64,000 nt of DNA, taken from contig NW_027478167.1 in assembly GCF_051020975.1 (NCBI RefSeq), forward strand, positions 248,001-312,000, given 5' to 3'. How positions within the stretch are numbered: the first letter of the stretch is position 1; each line of letters begins with the position of its first letter. Under the pieces are notes generated by a model, which had not been told where the DNA came from, made no database searches, and was given only the letters and a program-made list of their open reading frames with translations. The stretch comes from Osmia lignaria lignaria. Lineage: Eukaryota; Arthropoda; Insecta; Hymenoptera; Megachilidae. The position numbers and the translations under genes were made by a program. This document shows, piece after piece, positions 23,612-36,813 of the stretch.

Positions 23612-25865
23612 TTGCAGATACATCTCAAAGGAACGGGCCTGACGGACATATTTCGAGATATTTCTTCTTCTTGTTGTTCTTCTTCTGCACAGCTAAGCTG
23701 GAAGTGACATTTACAGCTCGCAATAGTGCAGAGTTATCTCAAAGAAAGGGGCCACGGTGTTTCTGTATCTCTATTATGTTGGTGCGGCTTCGGAACTTTT
23801 AAATATCTTGATATATCTCGAGAACTACGCATCTGATCAAAAAATATCATAGAACATAAATAGTAGGAAACTTAATTTCCTACAGAAAGGGTCTCTCAAC
23901 GTTTTGCCATAGCTCCGATTGTTTCCGAGATATTTGCAGATTCAGCTCAAAGGAACGGGCCTGAGGGATATATTCCGAGATATTTCTTGTTCTTGTTGTG
24001 CTTCTTCCGCACAGCTAAGCTCGAACTGGCATTTGCAGCTCGCAATAGTGCAGAGTTATCTCACAGAAAGGGGCCACGGTGTTTCTGTATCTCTATTATG
24101 TTGGTGCGGCTTCGGAACTTTTAAATATCTTGATATATCTCGAGAACTACGCATCTGATCAAAAAATATCATAGAACATAAAAAGTAGGAAACTTAATTC
24201 TTTACAAAAAAGGTATCTTAACATTTTGCCATAGCTCGCATCGTTTCCGAGATATTTGCAGATTTAGCTCAAGGGAAGGGGCCTGACGGACATATTTCTA
24301 GATATTTCTTCTTCATGTTGTTCTTCTTCTGCCCAGCTAAGCTGGAAGTTGCATTTGCAGCTCGTAATAGTGCAGAGTTATCTCAAAGAAAGGGGCCACG
24401 GTGTTTCTGTATCTCTATTATGTTGGTGCGGCTTCGGAACTTTTAAATATCTTGATATATCTCGAGAACTACGCATCTGATCAAAAAATATCATAGAACA
24501 TAAAAAGTAGGAAACTTAATTCTCTACAAAAAAGGTCTCTTAACATTGTGCCATAGCTCGCTTCGTTTCCGAGATATTTGCAGATTTATCTCAAGGGAAG
24601 GGGCCTGACGGACATATTTCGAGATATTTCTTCTTCTTGTTGTTCTTCTTCTGCACAGCTAAGCTGGAAGTGGCATTTGCGGCTCGCACTAGTGCAGAGT
24701 TATCTCAAAGAAAGGGGCCACGGTGTTTCTGTATCTCCATTATGTTGGTGCGGCTTCGGAACTTTTAAATATCTTGATATATCTCGAGAACTACGCATCT
24801 GATCAAAAAATATCATAGAACATAAACAGTAGGAAACATAATTCTCTACAAAAAAGGTCTCTTAACATTTTGGCATAGCTCGCTTCGTTTCCGAGATATT
24901 TGCAGATATATCTCAAGGGAAGGGGCCTGACGGACATATTTCGAGATATTTCTTCTTCTTGTTGTTCTTCTTCTGCACAGCTAAGCTGGAAGTGGCATTT
25001 ACAGCTCGCAATAGTGCAGAGTTATCTCAAAGAAAGGGGCCACGGTGTTTCTGTATCTCTATTATGTTGGTGCGGCTTCGGAGCTTTTAAATATCTTGAT
25101 ATATCTCGAGAACTGCGCATCTGATCAAAAAATATCATAGAACATAAAAAGTAGGACACTTAATTCTCTACAAAAAAGGTCTCTTAACATTTTGCCATAG
25201 CTCGCTTCGTTTCCGAGATATTTGCAGATTTATCTCAAGGAAAGGGGCCTGACGGACATATTTCGAGATATTTCTTCTTCTTGTTGTTCTTCTTCTGCAC
25301 AGCTAAGCTGGAAGTGGCATTTGCGGCTCGCACTAGTGCAGAGTTATCTCAAAGAAAGGGGCCACGGTGTTTCTGTATCTCCATTATGTTGGTGCGGCTT
25401 CGGAACTTTTAAATATCTTGATATATCTCGAGAACTACGCATCTGATCAAAAAATATCATAGAACATAAATAGTAGGAAACTTAATTTCCTACAGAAAGG
25501 GTCCTTCAACGTTTTGCCATAGCTCCCATTGTTTCCGAGATATTTGCAGATTCAGCTCAAAGGAACGGGCCTGACGGATATATTCCGAGATATTTCTTGT
25601 TCTTGTTGTGCTTCTTCCGCACAGCTAAGCTCGAACTGGCATTTGCAGCTCGCAATAGTGCAGAGTTATCTCAAAGAAAGGGGCCACGGTGTTTCTGTAT
25701 CTCTATTATGTTGGTGCGGCTTCGGAACTTTTAAATATCTTGATATATCTCGAGAACTACGCATCTGATCAAAAAATATCATAAAACATAAAAAGTAGGA
25801 AACTTAATTCTCTACAAAAAAGGTCTCTTAACATTTTGCCATAGCTCGCTTCGTTTCCGAGATAT
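23612..25865 (+). repeat. Segment with first diverged-subfamily monomers (7 monomers)
   Basis: The units at 23934 and 25544, 1610 bp apart, belong to a more diverged type: ATAGTAGG with AATTTCCTACAGAAAGGGTC linker pieces, TATTCCGAGATATTTC, TTGTTGTGCTTCTTCCG and AAGCTCGAACTGG. Between them lie a CTAGATATTTC unit (24256) and two GCGGCTCGCACTAG units with ATCTCCATTATG (24578, 25222) that flank a CGGAGCTTTT unit (24900). Confidence 0.75.
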
Positions 25866-25929
25866 TTGCAGATTTATCTCAAGGGAAGGGGCCTGACGGA
25901 CATATTTCGAGATATTTCTTCTTCTTGTT

Positions 25930-26895
25930 GTTCTTCTTCTGCACAGCTAAGCTGGACGTGGCATTTACAGCTCGCAATAGTGCAGAGTTATCTCAAAGAA
26001 AGGGGCCACGGTGTTTGTGTATCTCTATTATGTTGGTGCGGCTTCGGAACTTTTAAATATCTCGATATATCTCGAAAACTACGCTTCTGATCAAAAAATA
26101 TCATAGAAAATAAATTGTAGGAAACATAATTCTCTACAAAAAAGGTCTCTTAAGATTTTGCCATAGCTCGTTTGGTTTCCGAGGTATTTGCAGATATATC
26201 TCAAGGGATGGGGCCTGACGGACATATTTCGAGATACTTCTTCTTCTTGTTGTTCTTCTTCTGCACAGCTAAACTGGAAGTGGCATTTCCAGCTCGCAAT
26301 AGTGCAGAGTTATCTCAAAGCAAGGGGCCACCGTGTTTCTGTATCTCTATTATGTTGGTGCGGCTTCGGAACTTTTAAATATCTCGATATATCTCGAAAA
26401 CTATGCTTCTGATCAAAAAATATCATAGAACATAAATTGTAGCAAACATAATTCTCTACAAAAAAGGTCTCTTAATATTTTGCCATAGCTCGCTTCGTTT
26501 CCGAGATATGTGCAGATTTATCTCAAGGGAAGGGGCCTGACGGACATATTTCGAGATATTTCTTCTTCTTGTTGTTCTTCTTCTGCACAGCTAAGCTGGA
26601 CGTGGCATTTACAGCTCGCAATAGTGCAGAGTTATCTCAAAGAAAGGGGCCACGGTGTTTCTGTATCTCTATTATGTTGGTGCGGCTTCGGAACTTTTAA
26701 ATATCTCGATATATCTCGAAAACTACGCTTCTGATCAAAAAATATCATAGACCATAAAAAGTAGGAAACATAATTCTCTACATAAAAGGTCTCTTAACAT
26801 TTTGCCATAGCTCGCTTCGTTTCTGAGATATTTGCAGATACATCTCAAGGGAAGGGGCCTGACGGACATATTTCGAGATATTTCTTCTTCTTGTT
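25930..26895 (+). repeat. 3-monomer higher-order repeat, copy 1 (966 bp, limits approximate)
   Basis: The order is: body CTGGACGTGG, linker AGAAAATAAATTGTAGG, unit with GGGATGGGG and CACCGTGTTTC, linker TTGTAGCAAAC, unit with GATATGTGCAG, linker with CTACATAAAAGG and TTTCTGAGATATT. The whole series recurs 966 bp downstream. The register of the duplication falls inside a monomer (near 25930 and 26896), not at the anchor. Confidence 0.75.
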
Positions 26896-27861
26896 GTTCT
26901 TCTTCTGCACAGCTAAGCTGGACGTGGCATTTACAGCTCGCAATAGTGCAGAGTTATCTCAAAGAAAGGGGCCACGGTGTTTCTGTATCTCTATTATGTT
27001 GGTGCGGCTTCGGAACTTTTAAATATCTCGATATATCTCGAAAACTACGCTTCTGATCAAAAAATATCATAGAAAATAAATTGTAGGAAACATAATTCTC
27101 TACAAAAAAGGTCTCTTAAGATTTTGCCATAGCTCGTTTGGTTTCCGAGGTATTTGCAGATATATCTCAAGGGATGGGGCCTGACGGACATATTTCGAGA
27201 TAATTCTTCTTCTTGTTGTTCTTCTTCTGCACAGCTAAACTGGAAGTGGCATTTCCAGCTCGCAATAGTGCAGAGTTATCTCAAAGCAAGGGGCCACCGT
27301 GTTTCTGTATCTCTATTATGTTGGTGCGGCTTCGGAACTTTTAAATATCTCGATATATCTCGAAAACTACGCTTCTGATCAAAAAATATCATAGAACATA
27401 AATTGTAGCAAACATAATTCTCTACAAAAAAGGTCTCTTAATATTTTGCCATAGCTCGCTTCGTTTCCGAGATATGTGCAGATTTATCTCAAGGGAAGGG
27501 GCCTGACGGACATATTTCGAGATATTTCTTCTTCTTGTTGTTCTTCTTCTGCACAGCTAAGCTGGACGTGGCATTTACAGCTCGCAATAGTGCAGAGTTA
27601 TCTCAAAGAAAGGGGCCACGGTGTTTCTGTATCTCTATTATGTTGGTGCGGCTTCGGAACTTTTAAATATCTCGATATATCTCGAAAACTACGCTTCTGA
27701 TCAAAAAATATCATAGAACATAAAAAGTAGGAAACATAATTCTCTACATAAAAGGTCTCTTAACATTTTGCCATAGCTCGCTTCGTTTCTGAGATATTTG
27801 CAGATACATCTCAAGGGAAGGGGCCTGACGGACATATTTCGAGATATTTCTTCTTCTTGTT
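26896..27861 (+). repeat. 3-monomer higher-order repeat, copy 2 (limits approximate)
   Basis: Repeats the markers of copy 1, with ATAATTCTTC in place of ATACTTCTTC near 27201. It ends inside the unit at 27798, whose head matches 26832 (CTACATAAAAGG, TTTCTGAG, GATACATCTC) but whose body switches to AAACTGGAAGTGGCATTTCC. Confidence 0.75.
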
Positions 27862-28119
27862 GTTCTTCTTCTGCACAGCTAAACTGGAAGTGGCATTTCC
27901 AGCTCGCAATAGTGCAGAGTTATCTCAAAGCAAGGGGCCACGGTGTTTCTGTAGCTCTATTATGTTGGTGCAGCTTCGGAACTTTTAAATATCTCGATAT
28001 ATCTCGAAAACTACGCTTCTGATCAAAAAATATCATAGAACATAAATTGTAGGAAACATAATTCTCTACAAAAAAGGTCTCTTAATATTTTGCCATAGCT
28101 CGCTTCGTTTCCGAGATAT

Positions 28120-31100
28120 GTGCAGATTTATCTCAAGGGAAGGGGCCTGACGGACATATTTCGAGATATTTCTTCTTCTTGTTGTTCTCCTTCTGCACAG
28201 CTAAGCTGGAAGTGGCATTTGCAGCTCGCAATAGTGCAGAGTTATCTCAAAGAAAGGGGCCACGGTGTTTCTGTATCTCTATTATGTTGGTGCGGCTTCG
28301 GAACTTTTAAATATCTTGATATATCTCGAGAACTACGCATCTGATCAAAAAATATCATAGAACATAAAAAGTAGGAAACTGAATTCTCTACAAAAAAGGT
28401 CTCTTAACATTTTGCCATAGCTCGCTTCGTTTCCGAGATATGTGCAGATTTATCTCAAGGGAAGGGGCCTGACGGACATATTTCGAGATATTTCTTCTTC
28501 TTGTTGTTCTTCTTCTGCACAGCTAAGCTGGAAGTGGCATTTGCAGCTCGCAATAGTGCAGAGTTATCTCAAAGAAAGGGGCCACGGTGTTTCTGTATCT
28601 CTATTATGTTGGTGCGTCTTCGGAACTTTTAAATATCTTGATATATCTCGAGAACTACGCATCTGATCAAAAAATATCATTGAACATAAAACGTGGGAAA
28701 CTTAATTCTCTACAAAAAAGGTCTCTGAACATTTTGCCATAGCTCGCTTCGTTTCCGAGATATTTGCAGATATATCTCAAGGGACGGGGCCTGACGGACA
28801 TATTTCGAGATATTTCTTCTTCTTGTTGTTCTTCTTCTGCACAGCTAAGCTGGAAGTGGCATTTGCCGCTCGCAATAGTACAGAGTTATCTCAAAGCAAG
28901 GGGCCACGGTGTTTCTGTATCTCTATTATGTTGGTGCGGCTTCGGAACTTTTAAATATCTCGATATATCTCGAAAACTACGCTTCTGATCAAAAAATATC
29001 ATAAAACATAAATTGTAGGAAACACAATTCTCTACAAAAAAGGTCTCTTAACATTTTGCCATAGCTCGCTTCGTTTCCGAGATATTTGCAGATTCAGCTC
29101 AAAGGAACGGGCCTGACGGACATATTTCGAGATATTTCTTCTTCTTGTTGTTCTTCTTCTGCACAGCTAAGCTGGAAGTGGCATGTGCGGCTCGCACTAG
29201 TGCAGAGTTATCTCAAAGAAAGGGGCCACGGTGTTTCTGTATCTCTAATATGTTGGTGCGGCTTCGGAACTTTTAAATATCTTGATATATCTCGAGAACT
29301 ACGCATCTGATCAAAAAATATCATAGAACATAAAAAGTAGGAAACTGAATTCTCTACAAAAAAGGTCTCTTAACATTTTGCCATAGCTCGCTTCGTTTCC
29401 GAGATATGTGCAGATTTATCTCAAGGGAAGGGGCCTGACGGACATATTTCGAGATATTTCTTCTTCTTGTTGTTCTTCTTCTGCACAGCTAAACTGGAAG
29501 TGGCATTTCCAGCTCGCAATAGCGCAGAGTTATCTCAAAGAAAGGGGCCACGGTGTTTCTGTATCTCTATTATGTTGGTGCCGCTTCGGAACTTTTAAAT
29601 ATCTTGATATATCTCGAGAACTACGCATCTGATCAAAAAATATCATAGAACATAAAGAGTAGGAAACTTAATTCTCTACAAAAAAGGTCTCTTAACATTT
29701 TGCGATAGCTCGCTTCGTTTCCGAGATATTTGCAGATTTATCTCAAGGGAAGGGGCCTGACGGACGTATTTCGAGATATTTCTTCTTCTTGTTGTTCTTC
29801 TTCTGCACAGCTAAGCTGGAAGTGGCATTTGCGGCTCGCACTAGTGCAGAGTTATCTCAAAGAAAGGGGCCACGGTGTTTCTGTATCTCCATTATGTTGG
29901 TGCGGCTTCGGAACTTTTAAATATCTTGATATATCTCGAGAACTACGCATCTGATCAAAAAATACCATAGAGCATAAAAAGTAGGAAACTTAATTCTCTA
30001 CAAATAAGGTCTCTTAATATTTTGCCATAGCTCGCTTCGTTTCCGAGATATTTGCAGATATATCTCAAGGGAAGGGGCCTGACGGACATATTTCGAGATA
30101 TTTCTTCTTCTTGTTGTTCTTCTTCTGCACAGCTAAGCTGGAAGTGGCATTTACAGCTCGCAATAGTGCAGAGTTATCTCAAAGAAAGGGGCCACGGTGT
30201 TTCTGTATCTCTATTATGTTGGTGCGGCTTCGGAACTTTTAAATATCTTGATATATCTCGGGAACTACGCATCTGATCAAAAAATATCATAGAACATAAA
30301 AAGTAGGACACTTAATTCTCTACAAAAGAGGTCTCTTAACATTTTGCCATAGCTCGCTTCGTTTCCGAGATATTTGCAGATTTATCTCAAGGAAAGTGGC
30401 CTGACGGACATATTTCGAGATATTTCTTCTTCTTGTTGTTCTTCTTCTGCACAGCTAAACTGGAAGTGGCATTTCCAGCTCGCAATAGTGCAGAGTTATC
30501 TCAAAGAAAGGGGCCACGGTGTTTCTGTATCTCTATTATGTTGGTGCGGCTTCGGAACTTTTAAATATCCCGATATATCTCGAAAACTGCGCTTCTGATC
30601 AAAAAATATCATAGAACGTAAATTGTGGGAAACATAATTCTCTACAAAAAACGTCTCTTAACATTTTGCCATAGCTCGCTTCGTTTCCGAGATATTTGCA
30701 GATTCAGCTCAAAGGAACGGGCCTGACGGACATATTTCGAGATATTTCTTCTTCTTGTTGTTCTTCTTCTTCACAGCTAAGCTGGAAGTGGCATTTACAG
30801 CTCGCAATAGTGCAGAGTTATCTCAAAGAAAGGGGCCACGGTGTTTCTGTATCTCTATTATGTTGGTGCGGCTTCGGAACTTTTAAATATCTTGATATGT
30901 CTCGAGAACTACGCATCTGATCAAAAAATATCATTGAACATAAAAAGTTGGAAACATAATTCTCTACAAAAAACGTCTCTTAACATTTTGCCATAGCTCG
31001 CTTCGTTTCCGAGATATTTGCAGATTCAGCTCAAAGGAACGGGCCTGACGGACATATTTCGAGATATTTCTTCTTCTTGTTGTTCTTCTTCTTCACAGCT

Positions 31101-32305
31101 AAGCTGGAAGTGGCATTTACAGCTCGCAATAGTGCAGAGTTATCTCAAAGAAAGGGGCCACGGTGTTTCTGTATCTCTATTATGTTGGTGCGGCTTCGGA
31201 ACTTTTAAATATCTTGATATGTCTCGAAAACTACGCATCTGATCAAAAAATATCATTGAACATAAAAAGTTGGAAACATAATTCTCTACAAAAAACGTCT
31301 CTTAACATTTTGCCATAGCTCGCTTCGTTTCCGAGATATTTGCAGAATCAGCTCAAAGGAACGGGCCTGACGGACATATTTCGAGATATTTCTTCTTCTT
31401 GTTGTTCTTCTTCTGCACAGCTAAGCTGGAAGTGGCATTTACAGCTCGCAATAATGCAGAGTTATCTCAAGGAAAGGGGCCACGGTGTTTCTGTATTTCT
31501 ATTATGTTGGTGCGGCTTTGGAACTTTTAAATATCTTGATATATCTCGAGAACTACGCATCTGATCAAAAAATATCATAGAACATAAAAAGTAGGACACT
31601 TAATTCTCTACAAAAAAGGTCTCTTAACATTGTGCCATAGCTCGCTTCGTTTCCGAGATATTTGCAGATTTATCTCAAGGGAAGGGGCCTGACGGACATA
31701 TTTCGAGATATTTCTTCTTCTTGTTGTTCTTCTTCTGCACAGCTAAACTGGAAATGGCATTTCCAGCTCGCGATAGTGCAGAGTTATCTCAAAGAAAGGG
31801 GCCACGGTGTTTCTCTATCTCTATTATGTTGGTGCGGCTTCGGAACTTTTAAATATCTCGATATATCTCGAAAACTACGCTTCTGATCAAAAAATATCAT
31901 AGAACATAAATTGTAGGAAACATAATTCTCTACAAAAAACGTCTCTTAACATTTTGCCATAGCTCGCTTCGTTTCCGAGATATTTGCAGATTCATCTCAA
32001 AGGAACGGGCCTGACGGACATATTTCGAGATATTTCTTCTTCTTGTTGTTCTTCTTCTGCACAGCTAAGCTGGAAGTGGCATTTACAGCTCGCAATGGTG
32101 CAGAGTTATCTCAAAGAAAGGGGCCACGGTGTTTCTGTATCTCTATTATGTTGGTGCGGCTTCGGAACTTTTAAATATCTTGATATATCTCGAGAACTAC
32201 GCATCTGATCAAAAAATATCATAGAACATAAAAAGTAGGAAACTTAATTCTCTACAAAAAAGGTCTCTTAAGATTTTGCCATAGCTCGCTTCGTTTCCGA
32301 GATAT
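28120..32305 (+). repeat. Mixed segment, relatives of block D and a direct duplication (13 monomers)
   Basis: Units at 28120 (TTGTTCTCCTTCTG), 28442 (GTGCGTCTTCGG), 28764 (GGGACGGGG) and 29408 (CGCAATAGCGCAG with AAAGAGTAGG) carry markers that recur at 44864, 45508, 45830 and 45186. They are therefore related to block D but in another order. Units at 30696 and 31018 are a direct duplication with TTCTTCACAGC, GATATGTCTCGA and TCATTGAACATAAAAAGTTGG. The rest are mosaics of common heads, bodies and linkers. Confidence 0.75.
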
Positions 32306-32627
32306 TTGCAGATTTATCTCGAGGGAAGGGGCCTGACGGACATATTTCGAGATATTTCTTCTTCTTGTTGTTCTTCTTCTGGACAGCTAAGCTGGAAGCG
32401 GCATTTGCGGCTCGCACTAGTGCAGGGTTATCTCAAAGAAAGGGGCCACGGTGTTTCTGTATCTCTATTATGTTGGTGCGGCTTCGGATCTTTTAAATAT
32501 CTCGATATATCTCGAAAACTACGCATCTGATCAAAAAATATCATAGAACATAAATAGTAGGAAACTTAATTTCCTACAAAAAAGATCTCTTAATATTTTG
32601 CCATAGCTCGCATTGTTTCCGAGATAT

Positions 32628-35525
32628 TTGCAGATTTAGCTCATGGGAAGGGGCCTGACGGACTTAATCCGAGATATTTCTTGTTCTTGTTGTGCTTCTT
32701 CTGCACAGCTAAGCTCGAACTGGCATTTGCAGCTCGCAATAGTGCAGAGTTATCTCACAGAAAGGGGCCACGGTGTTTCCGTATCTCTATTATGTTGGTG
32801 CGGCTTCGGAACTTTTAAATATCTTGATATATCTCGAAAACTACGCATCTGATCAAAAAATATCATAGAACCTAAATTGTAGGAAACGTAATTCTCTACA
32901 AAAAAGGTCTCTTATCATTTTGCCATAGCTCGCATCGTTTCCGAGATATTTGCAGATCTAATTCAAGGGAAGGGGCCTGACGGACATATTTCGAGATATT
33001 TCTTCTTCTTGTTGTTCTTCTTCTGCACAGCTAAAGTGGAAGTTTCATTTGCAGCTCGGAATAGTGCAGAGTTATCTCAAAGAAAGAGGCCACGGTGTTT
33101 ATGTATCTTTATTATGTTGGTGCGGCTTCGGAACCTTTAAATATCTCGATATATCTCGAAAACTACGCATCTGATCAAAAAATATCATAGAACATAAATA
33201 GTAGGAAACTTAATTTCCTACAAAAAGGGTCTTTCAACGTTTTGCCATAGCTCGCATTGTTTCCGAGATATTTGCAGATTTATCTCAAGGGAAGGGGCCT
33301 GACGGACATACTTCGAGATATTTCTTCTTCTTGTTGTTCTTCTTCTGCACAGCTAAGCTGGAAGTGGCATTTGCGGCTCGCACTAGTGCAGAGTTATCTC
33401 AAAGAAAGGGGCCACGGTGTTTCTGTATCTCTATTATGTTGGTGCGGCTTCGGAACTTTTAAATATCTTGATATATCTCCAGTATTACGCATCTGATCAA
33501 AAAATATCATAGAACATAGGAAGTAGGAAACTTAATTCTCTACAAAAAAGGTCTCTTAACATTTTGCCATAGCTCGCATCGTTTCCGAGATATTTGCAGA
33601 TTTACCTCAAGGGAAGGGGCCTGACGGACATATTCCGAGATATTTCTTGTTATTGTTGTGCTTCTTCTGCACAGCTAAGCTGGAACTGGCATTTGCAGCT
33701 CGGAATAGTGCAGAGTTATCGCACAGAAAGGGGCCACGGTGTTTCTGTATCTCTATTATTTTGGTGCGGCTTCGGAACCATTAAATATCTCGATATATCT
33801 CGAAAACTACGCATCTGATCAAAAAATATCATAGAACATAAAAAGTAGGAAACTTAATTCTCTACAAAAAAGGTCTCTTAACATTTTGCCATAGCTCGCT
33901 TCGTTTCCGAGATATTTGCAGATTTATCTCGAGGGAAGGGGCCTGACGGACATATTTCGAGATATTTCTTCTTCTTGTTGTTCTTCTTGTGCACAGCTAA
34001 AGTGGAAGTTTCATTTGCAGCTCGGAATAGTGCAGAGTTATCTCAAAGAAAGAGGCCACGGTGTTTATGTATCTTTATTATGTTGGTGCGGCTTCGGAAC
34101 CTTTCAATATCTCGATATATCTCGAAAACTACGCATCTGATCAAAAAATATCATAGAACATAAATAGTAGGAAACTTAATTTCCTACAAAAAGGGTCTCT
34201 CAACGTTTTGCCATAGCTCGCATTGTTTCCGAGATATTTGCAGGTTCAGCTCAAACGAACGGGCCTGACGGACATATTCCGAGATATTTCTTGTTCTTGT
34301 TGTGCTTCTTCCGCACAGCTAAGCTCGAACTGGCATTTGCAGCTCGCAATAGTGCAGAGTTATCTCAAAGCAAGGGGCCACGGTGTTTCTGTATCTCTAT
34401 TATGTTGGTGCGGCTTCGGAACTTTTAAATATCTCGATATATCTCGAAAACTACGCTTCTGATCAAAAAATATCATAGAACATAAATTGTAGGAAACACA
34501 ATTCTCTACAAAAAAGGTCTCTTAACATTTTGCCATAGCTCGCTTCGTTTCCGAGATATGTGCAGATTTATATCAAGGGAAGGGGCCTGACGGACATATT
34601 TCGAGATATTTCTTCTTCTTGTTGTTCTTCTTCTGCACAGCTAAACTGGAAGTGGCATTTCCAGCTCGCAATAGTGCAGAGTTATCTCAAAGAAAGGGGC
34701 CACGGTGTTTCTGTATCTCTATTATGTTGGTGCGGCTTCGGAACTTTTAAATATCTTGATATATCTCGAGAACTACGCATCTGATCAAAAAATATCATAG
34801 AACATAAAAAGTAGGAAACTTAATTCTCTACAAAAAAGGTCTCTTAATATTTTGCCATAGCTCGCTTCGTTTCCGAGATATGTGCAGATTTATCTCAAGG
34901 GAAGGGGCCTGACGGACATATTTCGAGATATTTCTTCTTCTTGTTGTTCTTCTTCTGCACAGCTAAGCTGGAAGTGGCATTTGCAGCTCGCAATAGTACA
35001 GAGTTATCTCAAAGCAAGGGGCCACGGTGTTTCTGTATCTCTATTATGTTGGTGCGGCTTCGGAACTTTTAAATATCTCGATATATCTCGAAAACTACGC
35101 TTCTGATCAAAAAATATCATAGAACATAAATTGTAGGAAACACAATTCTCTACAAAAAAGGTCTCTTAACATTTTGCCATAGCTCGCTTCGTTTCCGAGA
35201 TATTTGCAGATTCAGCTCAAAGGAACGGGCCTGACGGACATATTTCGAGATATTTCTTCTTCTTGTTGTTCTTCTTCTGCACAGCTAAGCTGGAAGTGGC
35301 ATTTGCGGCTCGCACTAGTGCAGAGTTATCTCAAAGAAAGGGGCCACGGTGTTTCTGTATCTCTATTATGTTGGTGCGGCTTCGGAACTTTTAAATATCT
35401 CGATATATCTCGAGAACTACGCATCTGATCAAAAAATATCATAGAATATAAAAAGTAGGAAACATAATTCTCTACATAAAAGGTCTCTTAACATTTTGCC
35501 ATAGCTCGCTTCGTTTCCGAGATAT
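32628..35525 (+). repeat. Higher-order block C, copy 1 core (9 monomers)
   Basis: Units at 32628, 32950, 33272, 33594, 33916, 34238, 34560, 34882 and 35204 correspond one to one with 39712 to 42288, 22 monomers (7084 nt) downstream. Diagnostic units are ACTTAATCCGAG, GATCTAATTCAAGG, TTGTTATTGTTGTG with TTATTTTGGTG, and GGTTCAGCTCAAACGAACGG. The 33272 unit is chimeric relative to the other copies. It is followed by an additional monomer with GGGTAGGGG (35526), then the unit corresponding to 42610 (35848). Confidence 0.85.
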
Positions 35526-36813
35526 TTGCAGATACATCTCAAGGGTAGGGGCCTGACGGACATATTTCGAGATATTTCTTCTTCTTGTTGTTCTTCTTCT
35601 GCACAGCTAAGCTGGAAGTGGCATTTGCGGCTCGCACTAGTGCAGAGTTATCTCAAAGAAAGGGGCCACGGTGTTTCTGTATCTCTATTATGTTGGTGCG
35701 GCTTCGGAACTTTTAAATATCTTGATATATCTCGAGAACTACGCATCTGATCAAAAAATATCATAGAACATAAAAAGTAGGAAACTTAATTCTCTACAAA
35801 AAAGGTCTCTTAACATTTTGCCATAGTTCGCTTCGTTTCCGAGATATTTGCGGATTTATCTCAAGGGAAGGGGCCTGACGGACATATTTCGAGATATTTC
35901 TTCTTCTTGTTGTTCTTCTTCTGCACAGCTAAGCTGGACGTGGCATTTACAGCTCGCAATAGTGCAGAGTTATCTCAAAGAAAGGGGCCACGGTGTTTCT
36001 GTATCTCTATTATGTTGGTGCGGCTTCGGAACTTTTAAATATCTCGATATATCTCGAAAACTACGCTTCTGATCAAAAAATATCATAGAACATAAATTGT
36101 AGGAAACATAATTCTCTACAAAAAAGGTCTCTTAAGATTTTGCCATAGCTCGTTTGGTTTCCGAGATATTTGCAGATATATCTCAAGGGATGGGGCCTGA
36201 CGGACATATTTCGAGATATTTCTTCTTCTTGTTGTTCTTCTTCTGCACAGCTAAACTGGAAGTGGCATTTCCAGCTCGCAATAGTGCAGAGTTATCTCAA
36301 GGAAAGGGGCCACGGTGTTTCTGTATTTCTATTATGTTGGTGCGGCTTTGGAACTTTTAAATATCTTGATATATCTCGAGAACTACGCATCTGATCAAAA
36401 AATATCATAGAACATAAAAAGTAGGACACTTAATTCTCTACAAAAAAGGTCTCTTAACATTGTGCCATAGCTCGCTTCGTTTCCGAGATATTTGCAGATA
36501 TATCTCAAGGGAAGGGGCCTGACGGACATATTTCGAGATATTTCTTCTTCTTGTTGTTCTTCTTCTGGACAGCTAAGCTGGAAGCGGCATTTGCGGCTCG
36601 CACTAGTGCAGGGTTATCTCAAAGAAAGGGGCCACGGTGTTTCTGTATCTCTATTATGTTGGTGCGGCTTCGGATCTTTTAAATATCTCGATATATCTCG
36701 AAAACTACGCATCTGATCAAAAAATATCATAGAACATAAATAGTAGGAAACTTAATTTCCTACAAAAAAGATCTCTTAATATTTTGCCATAGCTCGCATT
36801 GTTTCCGAGATAT

